From: an uncultured Bacilli bacterium
GTDB taxonomy: Bacteria; Bacillota_I; Bacilli_A; RF39; UBA660
Length of the DNA stretch: 64,000 nt
Reading direction: 5' to 3'
Assembly (NCBI GenBank): GCA_949451605.1
Contig: CASTSB010000001.1
Span: forward strand, 124,001 to 188,000
The position numbers and the translations under genes are program-made. Below are positions 1 to 8,570 of the stretch, one piece after another. Numbering within the stretch: position 1 is the first letter of the stretch; each line of letters opens with the position of its first letter. The notes under the pieces were generated by a model. The model was not told where the DNA came from, ran no database searches, and worked only from the letters and a program-made list of their open reading frames with translations.

Positions 1-64
1 TTATATTACTTGTTTTAGTAATGTTTTGTTTTTCTAATAATTCTTCATATTCTTCATTTACCAT
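1..64 (-). CDS. Partial CDS, N-terminus only (runs off left edge)
   Basis: A minus-strand reading frame opens with ATG at 62-64 and continues off the window; the visible 21 residues begin MVNEEYEELLEKQ. A good ribosome binding site (GGTAGGAGAG) lies just upstream, and an extended -10 (TGTTATAAT; -10 hexamer at 86-91 on the plus strand) sits in the gap after the kinase gene, so this is probably a separately transcribed gene. The acidic, helical start is not enough to name a family. Confidence 0.6.
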   Translation of the reverse strand, partial: MVNEEYEELLEKQNITKTSNI

Positions 65-110
65 TTTACACTCTCCTACCTTTAAATTATAACATTAAAT
101 GTTTTAGTTT

Positions 111-1334
111 TTAAAGTAGGAAAAAATATTTTATTGTAAATGTTGTTCCTTTATCTGAAGAAGATACATCTATTATCCCATTATCTTCCTCTATAATAGT
201 CTTGGCTAATGCAAGACCTATTCCTACACTATCTTCCTTAGCGTTTTTGCCTTTATAAAATCTTTTAAAAATATATGGTAAATCTTCTTTTGTTATTCCT
301 TCTCCAAAATCTTTAATGGTTATTTCCAGATATGCTTTATTACTAGTATAACTAATTATTATTTTATTGTTTTTATTTGAGTGATCTAATGAATTCTTAA
401 TAATATTTGTAAGAGCTTCAACTTGCCATTTTGAGTCGCATTTAAGTTTACAATCTTTGTTATTGCTTTCTACTTCTATTTCTATATTTCTCAAGTCTGC
501 TAGTAAAGAAACATTATTTATAGCTTTATTTATGATTTTACTAATGCTTACTTCTTCTTTTATATATGTAATGGTATTAGAATCAAACTTTGATAATTTT
601 AAAAGTGATTGAACTAAAAAGTTTATATTCATTATTTCTTTTTTTATATCATGAATAAATTCATTTTTAGTATTGATATCCATTTCATCATTATCAATTA
701 AATTATCTAACATAACAAGAATTGAAGTTAGAGGAGTTTTTAATTGATGAGATATATCTTCTAGTGACTTTTTTAGATTTATTTTATCATGTAAAGAATT
801 CTCAGCATTTTCCTTTAACATAACTGTAGTTTTATATATCTCATTTTTTAAAATAGAAAGTTCATCTTCAGATATTTCATCAATATGAAGTGAATAGTTT
901 TTTCTATTAATTTCTTCTATATATTTGGTAATATTATTTAATTCTTTATCTTTATTATAGTTATATTTTAAAAATAAGCAGATTATAATAACTAAACTTA
1001 ATAATAAAAATATGAGGTTTGTTGCTAAGAAAAGTTTAAAATAATTATTATTTTCTAATATTATAGAATCTCTATTTAGTTCTATTCCATATTTTTTAAA
1101 AAACTCGATATCAGATTTATCTTCATTAAGAGCGTCAAGCAAATCTGTTTCCTTAATACTAGGATATTTTTCTTTTATAAGCGAAACCATATTAGAAATT
1201 TTACTATTAAAGTTTTTTGTATATGTCTTATATTCATAAATATTAAGAATGCAAAATGCACTTATGAAAATTAGTGACAGTAAAAAGGATTTTTTTAAAT
1301 ACTTTTTTAATTCTAGTTTATTTTTCATCATCAA
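111..1334 (-). CDS. Sensor histidine kinase of an ABC-transporter two-component system
   Basis: A membrane sensor kinase that should phosphorylate the response regulator encoded immediately upstream. Transmembrane helices lie near residues 15-33 and 100-122, enclosing an extracytoplasmic sensor loop of about 65 residues. The dimerisation/H-box (DISHQLKTPLTS) puts the phosphorylated histidine at residue 196; an N-box (NIIKNSLDHS), a DFGEGI G1 box and a GIGLALA G2 box form the HATPase domain. The gene overlaps the end of the regulator gene by 17 bases, so translation is coupled; three consecutive ATG codons open it and the exact one is uncertain. The sensor loop distinguishes it from BceS-type kinases, which lack one. 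The likely signal is a peptide antibiotic or envelope stress, judged only from the linked ABC genes. Confidence 0.9.
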   Translation of the reverse strand: MMMKNKLELKKYLKKSFLLSLIFISAFCILNIYEYKTYTKNFNSKISNMVSLIKEKYPSIKETDLLDALNEDKSDIEFFKKYGIELNRDSIILENNNYFKLFLATNLIFLLLSLVIIICLFLKYNYNKDKELNNITKYIEEINRKNYSLHIDEISEDELSILKNEIYKTTVMLKENAENSLHDKINLKKSLEDISHQLKTPLTSILVMLDNLIDNDEMDINTKNEFIHDIKKEIMNINFLVQSLLKLSKFDSNTITYIKEEVSISKIINKAINNVSLLADLRNIEIEVESNNKDCKLKCDSKWQVEALTNIIKNSLDHSNKNNKIIISYTSNKAYLEITIKDFGEGITKEDLPYIFKRFYKGKNAKEDSVGIGLALAKTIIEEDNGIIDVSSSDKGTTFTIKYFFLL

Positions 1335-1977
1335 TTCTATACCCTATTCCTTTAATTGTTATGATTATATTAGACTGTAGTTTTTCTCTAATACGTTTAA
1401 AATATACTGTAATAGTATGATCATCTATATAATTACCAGTCCATTCCCATATTTTATCTAACATTGTGTTTCTTGTAACTACTTTATTTAGATTTATAAA
1501 TAGTAAATTAAGGAGTTTTAATTCAAGAAATGTTAAATCTAATTTTTGGTCATTTTTATAAACTATCATTTTATCCATATCAAATTTTATATCTTGTACT
1601 TTTATTATACTTTGTTTTTTTGAACGAAGTAAGATTCTATTGCATCTTGCGAGTAGTTCTTTTGTACTAAATGGTTTAGTTATATAATCTTCTCCACCTA
1701 AGTTTAGGCCTCTTACAACCATATCTTCATCATCATTAGCAGTAAGAAAGAGCGTAGGAATATTTTTATCTTTTATAGTTTCTTTATATAGGTCAAAACC
1801 ATTTCCATCTGGGAGTGTTATGTCTAGTAAAATTAAATCTATTTCATGATTATTATCAATATAATCTTGAGCATCATGAATAGTAGCTTGATATAAAAAA
1901 TTATAATTATTATTTTCAAACAAAAACTTTAACCCCTTAATAATCCCAGGATTATCTTCTATTAACAGTATGTTCAT
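1318..1977 (-). CDS. OmpR/PhoB-family response regulator
   Basis: A 219-residue DNA-binding regulator. The receiver domain (residues 1-115) has the acidic pocket ED at 7-8, the phospho-acceptor D52 (LILLDITLPDG), T79 region and conserved K102-P (YITKPF). The C-terminal winged helix (about 125-215) ends in the usual GIGYRI motif of the OmpR family. Its RBS (GGGAGGAGA) is strong. It is the partner of the overlapping kinase gene; the probable target is the FtsX-type ABC operon directly upstream, from which it is separated by a short terminator-like hairpin. Confidence 0.93.
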   Translation of the reverse strand: MNILLIEDNPGIIKGLKFLFENNNYNFLYQATIHDAQDYIDNNHEIDLILLDITLPDGNGFDLYKETIKDKNIPTLFLTANDDEDMVVRGLNLGGEDYITKPFSTKELLARCNRILLRSKKQSIIKVQDIKFDMDKMIVYKNDQKLDLTFLELKLLNLLFINLNKVVTRNTMLDKIWEWTGNYIDDHTITVYFKRIREKLQSNIIITIKGIGYRIDDEK

Positions 1978-2011
1978 AATTCTCCTCCCTAAATACTTTT
2001 TATTATATTAT

Positions 2012-2031
2012 AAAAGAGCCTAAGCCCTTTT
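2012..2031 (-). terminator. Hairpin between ABC permease and response regulator genes
   Basis: On the minus strand AAAAGGGC, loop TTAG, GCTCTTTT forms an eight-pair stem (one G-U), followed by TATAATATAATA. It lies 4 bases after the permease stop. The U-tract is weak, so it may only attenuate, letting some transcription reach the regulator and kinase genes. Confidence 0.5.
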
Positions 2032-2035
2032 ACAA

Positions 2036-4660
2036 TTAAATATTTTCATTTCTGATTGTTTCAATAGTATTTTGTTTATTTATTTTTTTAATTGAATATT
2101 TCATTATTATTGAAATAAGAATAAATACGATAATAATAGTTATTAGAATTGGAATTGTTGGTAAACTGTATGTTAGGCCTCCTTCTTTTCCTAAGTTATA
2201 ATAAATCAAATAAGAGATACCAATTCCAAGTGGTATTGCGAATATTAGGGATTTTATTCCAATAAATATGCTTTCTAGTCTAATCATCTTATTGAATTCT
2301 TTATTTGTCATACCAATTGATTTAAACATTGCGAATTCTTGTTTTCTTAGTTCCATACTCGTTGTTATTGTGTTGAATATGTTTGTTATTCCAATTAGAG
2401 ATATTACTATAATAAATCCATATAAAAATATACCTATTAATGTGAAAAGGTTTTTCATCATTTTTACTTGTTCTTCGGAATTATTTAAATTGTAATTATA
2501 ACCTTTTAATGCTTCATCAATATCATCTTGCAACTTAGATGGATTAGATGAATCAAAATATACCGCAACGTTTTCATAAGTATTTTCTATTTTATCAAAA
2601 ATTTTATCATTAACTATAAGCATACTATTTGATCTACTATTTAAACCTAATGGTTTAATATTTGTTACTTTTGCTATCTCAATTCCCCATTTTTCTTTTT
2701 CTGATACAAGACCTGTAATAGTGGCTCCTTTTTCGTATGAAAACTCTCTTACCTTATAATCAATCACTTTAGACTTCTTTTCGTTATATTTGCTTACTAT
2801 TTGTTCATCAAGAAGAATTGCTTTATCTTTTACTTCATTATAATTTAAGCCTAAACTTTTGATATATCTTTTAAACGGTTCTTCGCCTATAGCCGAAACA
2901 TTTATATAGCCATTAAAGAATTCAATATCATCATCTTCTACACCAATAGTTTTAATATATTTTTCAGAATATTTTGGATTCTCAATATTAAATTGAGTGT
3001 TTCTATAAATTGTATAAGCCTTTATATTTGGAAATGCTGAAGTTCCTTTTATAATTTCATATAAACTGTAGTCTTTTTCAATATTGGCTAAAAGACTTAG
3101 ATTATAATCACTTACTTCATATTGATTTTCAATACTTTTCATGGCTATATTCATAAAAGAAGATAAAGAGATAAATATAGTAGCTGAAATAAAGATAGAA
3201 ATAATTGTAGTACGATATTTCTTTTTATTTCTTTTAATATTTTTATAAGAGATAGTTCCTCCTACTCCAAAAATTTTATTAATTAATTTTGGACATTTAA
3301 TTTTCTTTTTATTTATTTGGATGTTTGCACTATTTTTAATTGAGTCAATTGGAGAGATTCGTGAGGCTTTCTTTGCACTTCTAATGGAAGATAAATATAT
3401 TGTAATTATTCCAAGTATAATAGATACAAGAATTGCGATTATAGAAAAATCGAAGTTAAGTGCCATATCTTCAGCAATTACTTCTGCAATATAATAATCA
3501 CTTATCCAAATAAGAATAAAGGCTGCAAGAAGTCCACAAAGTATTCCTAGAGGTATTCCTATAACTCCTAGTATAAATGCTTCATAGAGTACGTTTTTTT
3601 TAATTTGTTTTTTTGTTGCACCTACACTTCTTAACATTCCATATTGTTTTATTTTTTCTGTTATTGATATATCAAAGCTATTTTTGATGCAAAACACTGA
3701 AGTGACGATAATTATAATGCAGACAATTATTACAACATTTCCTAAGCCACTAATTGCGGAGTTTTTTATGGGATTAGTCTCTAAGGAAATCAAATATTGG
3801 TTTTCATAAACATTGTATTTAGCAATATTTTGATTCTTATTTATTTCTGCTATTGCTCCAGATAGTCCTTTAGTATAATATAATTTTTTAAAGTTTTTTT
3901 CATCAACTCCAAGTATCCCTGCAGTGATATCTATATAATTTTTTAATGAAGATTTATTATATCTAGTATAAACATCAACTTTATTAGAAGAAGCAGTCAA
4001 CTCATTTTCATCTAAGTATGTTATTAAAGTATAACCTGGAGAGCTAATTCCTTCTATGCTATAATCTGGTCTTTCAATAATTCCTACTATTTTATATTTA
4101 TTTTTAGTAGTATCTATTATTTCTTCTTTTATTTCTGTATCAAATGGATTTGTTTGATCTAATTCAAAACCTTCTGATATTCTTCTACCTACATCTAGGC
4201 TTAGAGTGTCCCCTACTTTTAAATTAATTCTACCATTAGTTTTTAAATGGGATGGGATTAAAATTTCATTCTTATTATTAGGCATTCTTCCTTCTATTAA
4301 TTTTACTGAAAGATTATCTAATGCTGATTTTGTAAACTCTTTTATATAGGCATAAGGCTTATATTCATTCTTAGATTCTTTTAATTTAGCATATCCTATA
4401 TTTCTGGTTAAATAGTAATTTTCAATCGCTCTATTATTTTTAAATATTTTTATTTCCTCTTTTGGAACATCATAATAGGCGATGTGATAATTACCTTTTT
4501 TAGATGTTTCATAAGTAATTAATGATTCTATTGCACTTGTATAAAGAGATGCTAAAGCTGTAATTAAGGCTGTTGAAAGAATTATACCTATTATTGTTAC
4601 TATAGTTCTTTTTTTATTTAGTTTTAAATTTTTTATGGTTAATTTGTTAAGTAAGTCCAT
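2036..4660 (-). CDS. FtsX-type ABC transporter permease (MacB/SalY-like)
   Basis: An 874-residue membrane subunit with an N-terminal helix (about 17-38), a large extracytoplasmic domain (about 40-290), a first FtsX block of helices (about 300-430, including the typical REGMLRSVGATKKQIKKNVL-like stretch, here EKIKQYGMLRSVGATKKQIK), a further helix near 485, a second extracytoplasmic domain and a second FtsX block (about 740-865, ELRKQEFAMFKSIGMT). This doubled FtsX layout is that of lantibiotic/antimicrobial-peptide exporters and MacB-like mechanotransmission transporters. It is two bases downstream of its ATPase. Substrate unknown; peptide antibiotic detoxification or envelope maintenance is the family expectation. 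Confidence 0.9.
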   Translation of the reverse strand: MDLLNKLTIKNLKLNKKRTIVTIIGIILSTALITALASLYTSAIESLITYETSKKGNYHIAYYDVPKEEIKIFKNNRAIENYYLTRNIGYAKLKESKNEYKPYAYIKEFTKSALDNLSVKLIEGRMPNNKNEILIPSHLKTNGRINLKVGDTLSLDVGRRISEGFELDQTNPFDTEIKEEIIDTTKNKYKIVGIIERPDYSIEGISSPGYTLITYLDENELTASSNKVDVYTRYNKSSLKNYIDITAGILGVDEKNFKKLYYTKGLSGAIAEINKNQNIAKYNVYENQYLISLETNPIKNSAISGLGNVVIIVCIIIIVTSVFCIKNSFDISITEKIKQYGMLRSVGATKKQIKKNVLYEAFILGVIGIPLGILCGLLAAFILIWISDYYIAEVIAEDMALNFDFSIIAILVSIILGIITIYLSSIRSAKKASRISPIDSIKNSANIQINKKKIKCPKLINKIFGVGGTISYKNIKRNKKKYRTTIISIFISATIFISLSSFMNIAMKSIENQYEVSDYNLSLLANIEKDYSLYEIIKGTSAFPNIKAYTIYRNTQFNIENPKYSEKYIKTIGVEDDDIEFFNGYINVSAIGEEPFKRYIKSLGLNYNEVKDKAILLDEQIVSKYNEKKSKVIDYKVREFSYEKGATITGLVSEKEKWGIEIAKVTNIKPLGLNSRSNSMLIVNDKIFDKIENTYENVAVYFDSSNPSKLQDDIDEALKGYNYNLNNSEEQVKMMKNLFTLIGIFLYGFIIVISLIGITNIFNTITTSMELRKQEFAMFKSIGMTNKEFNKMIRLESIFIGIKSLIFAIPLGIGISYLIYYNLGKEGGLTYSLPTIPILITIIIVFILISIIMKYSIKKINKQNTIETIRNENI

Positions 4661-4662
4661 GT

Positions 4663-5334
4663 TTATACCTCCTCAACAATTTTTCCATCTTCAATTTTAA
4701 TAATTCTATCTGCACATTTAGCTATTTCCATATTGTGTGTAATCATTATAATTGTTTGTTTTAATTCTTTATTAGTCTTTTTTAGTAAAGCTACTATTTC
4801 ATCACTAGATTTTGAATCTAAGTTTCCAGTAGGTTCATCTGCTAGAATTATAGTCGGATTAGTGATTAATGCTCTTCCTATACTAGTTCTTTGTTGTTGT
4901 CCTCCTGATAATTCATTTGGAAGATGATTACGTCTATTATAAAGGCCTAAAAGCTTTAGCATTTCTTCTAAAGAAGATTTATTAATTTCTCTATTATCAA
5001 GTGCTAGAGGCAAAGATATATTCTCTTCAACATTAAGGATTGGTATAAGATTATAAAATTGATATATTAATCCTACTTGTCTTCTTCTAAAAATAGCAAG
5101 CTTATCATCCTCAAAATTAAAGATGTCATTTCCATCTATGTATACTTTACCTGATGTTGGTCTATCTACACCTCCTATTAAATGAAGAAGAGTTGATTTA
5201 CCAGAACCTGAAGCTCCAACGATTGCTACAAACTCCCCTTTTTCTACTGAAAAAGATATATGATCTAATGCAACTACTTTGGTAGTATCTTTTCCATATA
5301 TTTTAGTTAAATTTTCTACTTTTAATATTTCCAT
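4663..5334 (-). CDS. ABC transporter ATPase (LolD/MacB/SalX family)
   Basis: A 223-residue nucleotide-binding subunit that powers the FtsX permease. Visible motifs are Walker A GASGSGKS (about 40-47), Q-loop in QFYNLIP, ABC signature LSGGQQQR, Walker B IILADEP followed by TGNLDS, and the H-loop in MITHN. This combination (QQQR, ADEPTGNLD) is characteristic of the LolD/MacB/SalX subfamily. First gene of the transporter pair; RBS AAAGGAAT just upstream of ATG. Confidence 0.94.
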   Translation of the reverse strand: MEILKVENLTKIYGKDTTKVVALDHISFSVEKGEFVAIVGASGSGKSTLLHLIGGVDRPTSGKVYIDGNDIFNFEDDKLAIFRRRQVGLIYQFYNLIPILNVEENISLPLALDNREINKSSLEEMLKLLGLYNRRNHLPNELSGGQQQRTSIGRALITNPTIILADEPTGNLDSKSSDEIVALLKKTNKELKQTIIMITHNMEIAKCADRIIKIEDGKIVEEV

Positions 5335-5443
5335 AAATTTATTCCTTTCTTTTTACAAATAAATTATATGATAGTCTAAGTTACAAGTAAGTTACTGTCT
5401 AAAAAATTATTGAAGCAATTCACTATTTTATTATTATATCACC

Positions 5444-5470
5444 AAAAAAAGTGAGAATTACTCACTTTTA
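5444..5470 (-). terminator. Rho-independent terminator after XRE gene
   Basis: On the minus strand AAAAGTGAG, loop TAATT, CTCAC, followed by seven T residues; the stem starts inside the stop region of the XRE gene ending at 5468. Confidence 0.85.
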
Positions 5471-6202
5471 TTTATAAAAATCTTTATATAATTTATTTCC
5501 TTTATTTATAATATTTTCTAAATATGATTCATCTAAATTTAATTCTTCACTTAATTTTGCAATATTAATTCTATCCTTTTCTTTTATAGATGCAGACGAT
5601 GCGATTACTGTTGTTTTGTTATATAAAGCAAAAATATAATTGTTATAATCATTCCATAATGCTTCAATAGTATTTCCATTATCTAATACTATATCGCAAT
5701 ATAATTCTTTAGTTTTAAAATCCATTTTGAATTCTAATAAAGATGGCATTTTTTGTTTTGGAACTCCAAATACAATATTTTTACTATAATTATATGAATA
5801 ATAGCCTTCTTTATTTTTATGAAATTTATTAGATTTTAAAGCTTCTTGAAATTTACTTTCTAGATTATTTTTAGTTAAAGTATATTTAATTGAATATATA
5901 GAGAAAGATAATATTATTAATAATAGAATTGTTATTAGAATGATAAATCTATTTTTATATTTCTTACTATTTTTTACTTCTTTATCTATTTTATTAATCA
6001 TTTTCTTATCACCTTTTAATAAGATATCTAAGGAAATATTAAACTTATCACTAATTTTTATTAATGTATTGATGTCTGGATAATTCTTATAGTTTTCCCA
6101 ATTAGAAACTGTTTGCCTAGTAACTCCTAAAGTTTCTGCAAAGGATTCTTGAGACATCTTATTTTCCTTTCTTATTTCAATTAACTTATCACCCAGATTC
6201 AT
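5468..6202 (-). CDS. Membrane-tethered XRE-family transcriptional regulator
   Basis: About 244 residues. An N-terminal helix-turn-helix of the Cro/C1 type (about 1-60; SQESFAETLGVTRQTVSNWE) is followed by a lysine-rich linker, one transmembrane helix (about 86-107) and an extracytoplasmic domain of about 130 residues that resembles nothing I recognise. The start chosen is the ATG at 6202 because AAAGGAGG lies 6 bases before it; a longer frame reaching 6223 would place the RBS inside the gene. It is a likely one-component sensor controlling nearby genes (perhaps the ABC genes downstream), but no operator could be assigned. Confidence 0.85.
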   Translation of the reverse strand: MNLGDKLIEIRKENKMSQESFAETLGVTRQTVSNWENYKNYPDINTLIKISDKFNISLDILLKGDKKMINKIDKEVKNSKKYKNRFIILITILLLIILSFSIYSIKYTLTKNNLESKFQEALKSNKFHKNKEGYYSYNYSKNIVFGVPKQKMPSLLEFKMDFKTKELYCDIVLDNGNTIEALWNDYNNYIFALYNKTTVIASSASIKEKDRINIAKLSEELNLDESYLENIINKGNKLYKDFYK

Positions 6203-6275
6203 ATTGTTTCCTCCTTTCGACAATAATTTTCTATTATTTAAATAGATTTTTCTATCAAATTCTTTTTACATCATC

Positions 6276-6311
6276 AAAAAATAAGCGCAAGTTTTTCTTG
6301 CCACTTATTTA
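6276..6311 (-). terminator. Rho-independent terminator after ybjQ-like gene
   Basis: Minus-strand stem AATAAGTG/CGCTTATT continued by CAAG/CTTG with one bulged G, loop AAAAA, followed by TTTTTT. Confidence 0.85.
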
Positions 6312-6327
6312 TTTTAACATATTTTTA

Positions 6328-6648
6328 TTATTTTTCTTTGGTTTTTACTGCTGTTCCATAAACGATTATTTCGGCTGCTCCATTCATTACTGCAGATGAT
6401 CCATATCTTATGTTAATAACTGCATCAGCCCCTAAATTAGTTGCTTCATCTACCATTCTTTTAGTGGCAATTTTTCTAGCTGATGATATCATCTCAGTAT
6501 AGTTTGAAATCTCACCACCTACTATTGTTTTCATACCAGCCATAAAGTCTTTGCCGATATTTTTAGATTGAACAACTTCTCCTTTTACTATTCCAAGGGT
6601 ATCTGTTATTTCAAACCCTGGTATATAATCAATATTTACTAGCTTCAT
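6328..6648 (-). CDS. YbjQ-family (UPF0145) protein
   Basis: A 106-residue protein matching the YbjQ/heavy-metal-binding-domain family: it opens with the family-typical phrase VNIDYIPGFEITDTLGIVKG, has the conserved R-x-x-A helix (SARKIATKRMVDEA) and the GADAVINIRYGSS core. These proteins form small pentamers; their biochemical role is not settled. Start at 6648 is set by GGAGGAG six bases upstream. It overlaps the end of the MerR-type regulator gene, so the two are co-translated, and it is the last gene before a terminator. Confidence 0.88.
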   Translation of the reverse strand: MKLVNIDYIPGFEITDTLGIVKGEVVQSKNIGKDFMAGMKTIVGGEISNYTEMISSARKIATKRMVDEATNLGADAVINIRYGSSAVMNGAAEIIVYGTAVKTKEK

Positions 6649-7279
6649 CTTCTTCTCCTCCATTTATTTCTTTTATTCTTATTATTAAATTGTAGCCTAT
6701 ACTTATTATAGGAATTATAAAAATAAACATTACAAAGTAATAGATTATCCATGGCATCTTTTCTACTTCAGTAAACTGGAAGTAAGTAATTACTGCACCA
6801 ATAAACACAAATAATGTTGCAAAAATAATACTTGATATTACTGCTCCTATAATCTTTTTAGTATGACTTGTTTTTACATCTCTCATAGTAAATCCCTCTT
6901 TATTTAAAATATTAATTTCCTCAAAATATTTAGTAACATCAGAAGACTTCAAATCATTACTCATTTTAGAAATCTCTTTACAGATATTTTGAATTCTTCC
7001 TAATTTTTCTTCTTCTGTTTTTATTTTTTTGATTCGATCTTCCATACACTTTTCTAAAGTAATTTTATTTTCATTTAATTCTTTAATTTCCTTAATTGGA
7101 ACACCTAATTCTCTTAAGATTTTAATATTTTTTAATGTTTTAATATCTGAATCACTATATATTCTGTAATCATTTTCGCTATCTCTTTTTGGTTTAATTA
7201 ATCCTGCTTCTTCGTAATAGCGAATATTCTTTTTTGTTAGATTAGTTTTTTGTTCTACTTCTTTTATAAATACACCCAT
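6629..7279 (-). CDS. Membrane-tethered MerR-family transcriptional regulator
   Basis: A 216-residue protein with a MerR winged helix at the N-terminus (about 1-70: FIKEVEQKTNLTKKNIRYYEE, then the R-I-Y-S-D-S-D-I wing), a long coiled coil (about 75-130), and, unusually, two transmembrane helices (about 137-160 and 168-192) with a short acidic cytoplasmic tail. Start at 7279 is chosen because AAAGGAG lies just before it. Transcription probably starts from a 19-bp-spacer promoter at 7300-7330 whose spacer is a palindrome, the hallmark of MerR autoregulation. The coupled YbjQ-like gene is the only other member of the operon. The signal is presumably membrane-derived; the ligand is unknown. Confidence 0.87.
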   Translation of the reverse strand: MGVFIKEVEQKTNLTKKNIRYYEEAGLIKPKRDSENDYRIYSDSDIKTLKNIKILRELGVPIKEIKELNENKITLEKCMEDRIKKIKTEEEKLGRIQNICKEISKMSNDLKSSDVTKYFEEINILNKEGFTMRDVKTSHTKKIIGAVISSIIFATLFVFIGAVITYFQFTEVEKMPWIIYYFVMFIFIIPIISIGYNLIIRIKEINGGEEDEASKY

Positions 7280-7299
7280 ATTTCTCCTTTCCAAATATA

Positions 7300-7330
7300 A
7301 ATATAGACCTTACAGTAACTGGAAGGTCAA
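7300..7330 (-). promoter_or_regulatory. MerR-type promoter/operator with 19-bp spacer
   Basis: Minus strand: -35 TTGACC (7325-7330), spacer of exactly 19 bp (7306-7324), -10 TATATT (7300-7305). A 23-bp palindrome spans 7306-7328 with half-sites GACCTT-CAGT around a central A; 10 of 11 pairs match. An over-long spacer occupied by a palindrome is the defining architecture of MerR-controlled promoters. It lies 2 bp past the carboxypeptidase stop codon. Confidence 0.75.
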
Positions 7331-7331
7331 G

Positions 7332-8531
7332 TTATTTTTTTAATTTTTTTAGAATAAATATTACGGCAAGAAAAATTAGTATGAATGACATAATAAAACT
7401 TACTATAATTTCTTTATTTACAAATAAAAATTCTTTTAGTGAAAACTCTATTTTTTCTTTTAAAACTATATTTTCTTTTTTTATTAGCTCATTATTATAA
7501 TAGATTTTAACAGTTCCTAATTTTTTATTTTTACTCATTTTTGGAGTGATTAATTTTTCTCCATTATAAATAACTTTAACATTATTTTTATCATAATCAT
7601 TTTTCAAATACTTAGTTAAATCTTCTTTTAAGTAAAAAGAGATATATTTATTATTTGAGTATTTTGTTGGTATTTTAACTAATAAACTATTTTTTTCTAT
7701 TAAGACTTGGTTTTTGTAAGTTTTAAATATTTCATTATAAATATTGATAGCATCTATAATTGGTTCTTTAATTGTTTTTGCATTTGTAGTTACTAATAGA
7801 TATTCTATGTCATTTTCTTTGTCATAGGCAATTGATGCAAGACATCTACCAGCGTTTCCAGTATAGCCGGTTTTAGCACCAATTATATTTTTAACATCAA
7901 GATTGTAATGAGAAGATGCGTTTTTCATGGAATTTTTTACTGTAATATTGCCACTAGATAATTTGTAATTTTCTGTTTTAAAAATTTCTTTAAATTTTTC
8001 ATTTTGATATGCCACTTTTAAAATTTTTGCGATATCATCAACAGTAGAATAATGGGTTTCATCATCTAGCCCTATAGCGTTAGTAAAGTGAGTATTAATA
8101 AGATTTAGCTTTTTTACCTCATTATTCATTAATTTAACAAATTCTTCTTCACTTCCTGATATTGAAATCACAAGTGCGCGAGTAGCATCAGCCCCACTTG
8201 CAAGTAGTGTTGCATATAGCAAATCATTGTATGTTACAGATTGATTATTTTTTAGGCCTACAACATATGCGTTTTCTTCTTTTAAACCAGCAAACATTGA
8301 ATTTTTTAATATTACTTTTTCATTAAAGTCTTTGATATTTTTTATTGCCGTGTAGACTGTCATAATTTTAGTTAATGAAGCAACACTAGTTATTTCGTCT
8401 TTATTAACTTCTAAAACAGGTTTATCTTCAGCTAAATTATATAATACAGCATACTTACTATTTAGCTCTAGTGCATTAACATTTATAAATTGTAGAAAAA
8501 TCAGTAATGCTATTAATAATGTTTTCTTCAT
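7332..8531 (-). CDS. D-alanyl-D-alanine carboxypeptidase (PBP5/DacA-like, peptidase S11)
   Basis: A 399-residue penicillin-binding protein that trims the terminal D-Ala from peptidoglycan stem peptides outside the membrane. It has a signal peptide (about 1-20, MKKTLLIALLIFLQFINVNA), the catalytic SxxK tetrad S-L-T-K (about 52-55), and K-T-G in IGAKTGYTGNAG. At the place of the SxN motif it reads S-G-A-D (LLASGADAT), so the usual Asn is Ala; this variant occurs in some Firmicutes homologues as far as I recall. After a beta-rich domain a single C-terminal helix (about 373-395) with KKLKK tail anchors it in the membrane. RBS AGGAGAATGT supports the start. Confidence 0.92.
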   Translation of the reverse strand: MKKTLLIALLIFLQFINVNALELNSKYAVLYNLAEDKPVLEVNKDEITSVASLTKIMTVYTAIKNIKDFNEKVILKNSMFAGLKEENAYVVGLKNNQSVTYNDLLYATLLASGADATRALVISISGSEEEFVKLMNNEVKKLNLINTHFTNAIGLDDETHYSTVDDIAKILKVAYQNEKFKEIFKTENYKLSSGNITVKNSMKNASSHYNLDVKNIIGAKTGYTGNAGRCLASIAYDKENDIEYLLVTTNAKTIKEPIIDAINIYNEIFKTYKNQVLIEKNSLLVKIPTKYSNNKYISFYLKEDLTKYLKNDYDKNNVKVIYNGEKLITPKMSKNKKLGTVKIYYNNELIKKENIVLKEKIEFSLKEFLFVNKEIIVSFIMSFILIFLAVIFILKKLKK

Positions 8532-8541
8532 ACATTCTCCT

Positions 8542-8570
8542 AAAAAATAAAGAGATATTATAATCTCTTA
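8542..8570 (-). terminator. Rho-independent terminator after small membrane gene
   Basis: Minus-strand AAGAGAT/ATCTCTT stem with a six-base loop and a TTATTTTTT tail, directly at the stop codon of the gene ending at 8568. Confidence 0.75.

Noticed and set aside
7306-7328. Palindrome considered as a terminator of the carboxypeptidase gene.
   Set aside because: No T-run follows, and its position between a -35 and a -10 fits a MerR operator much better.
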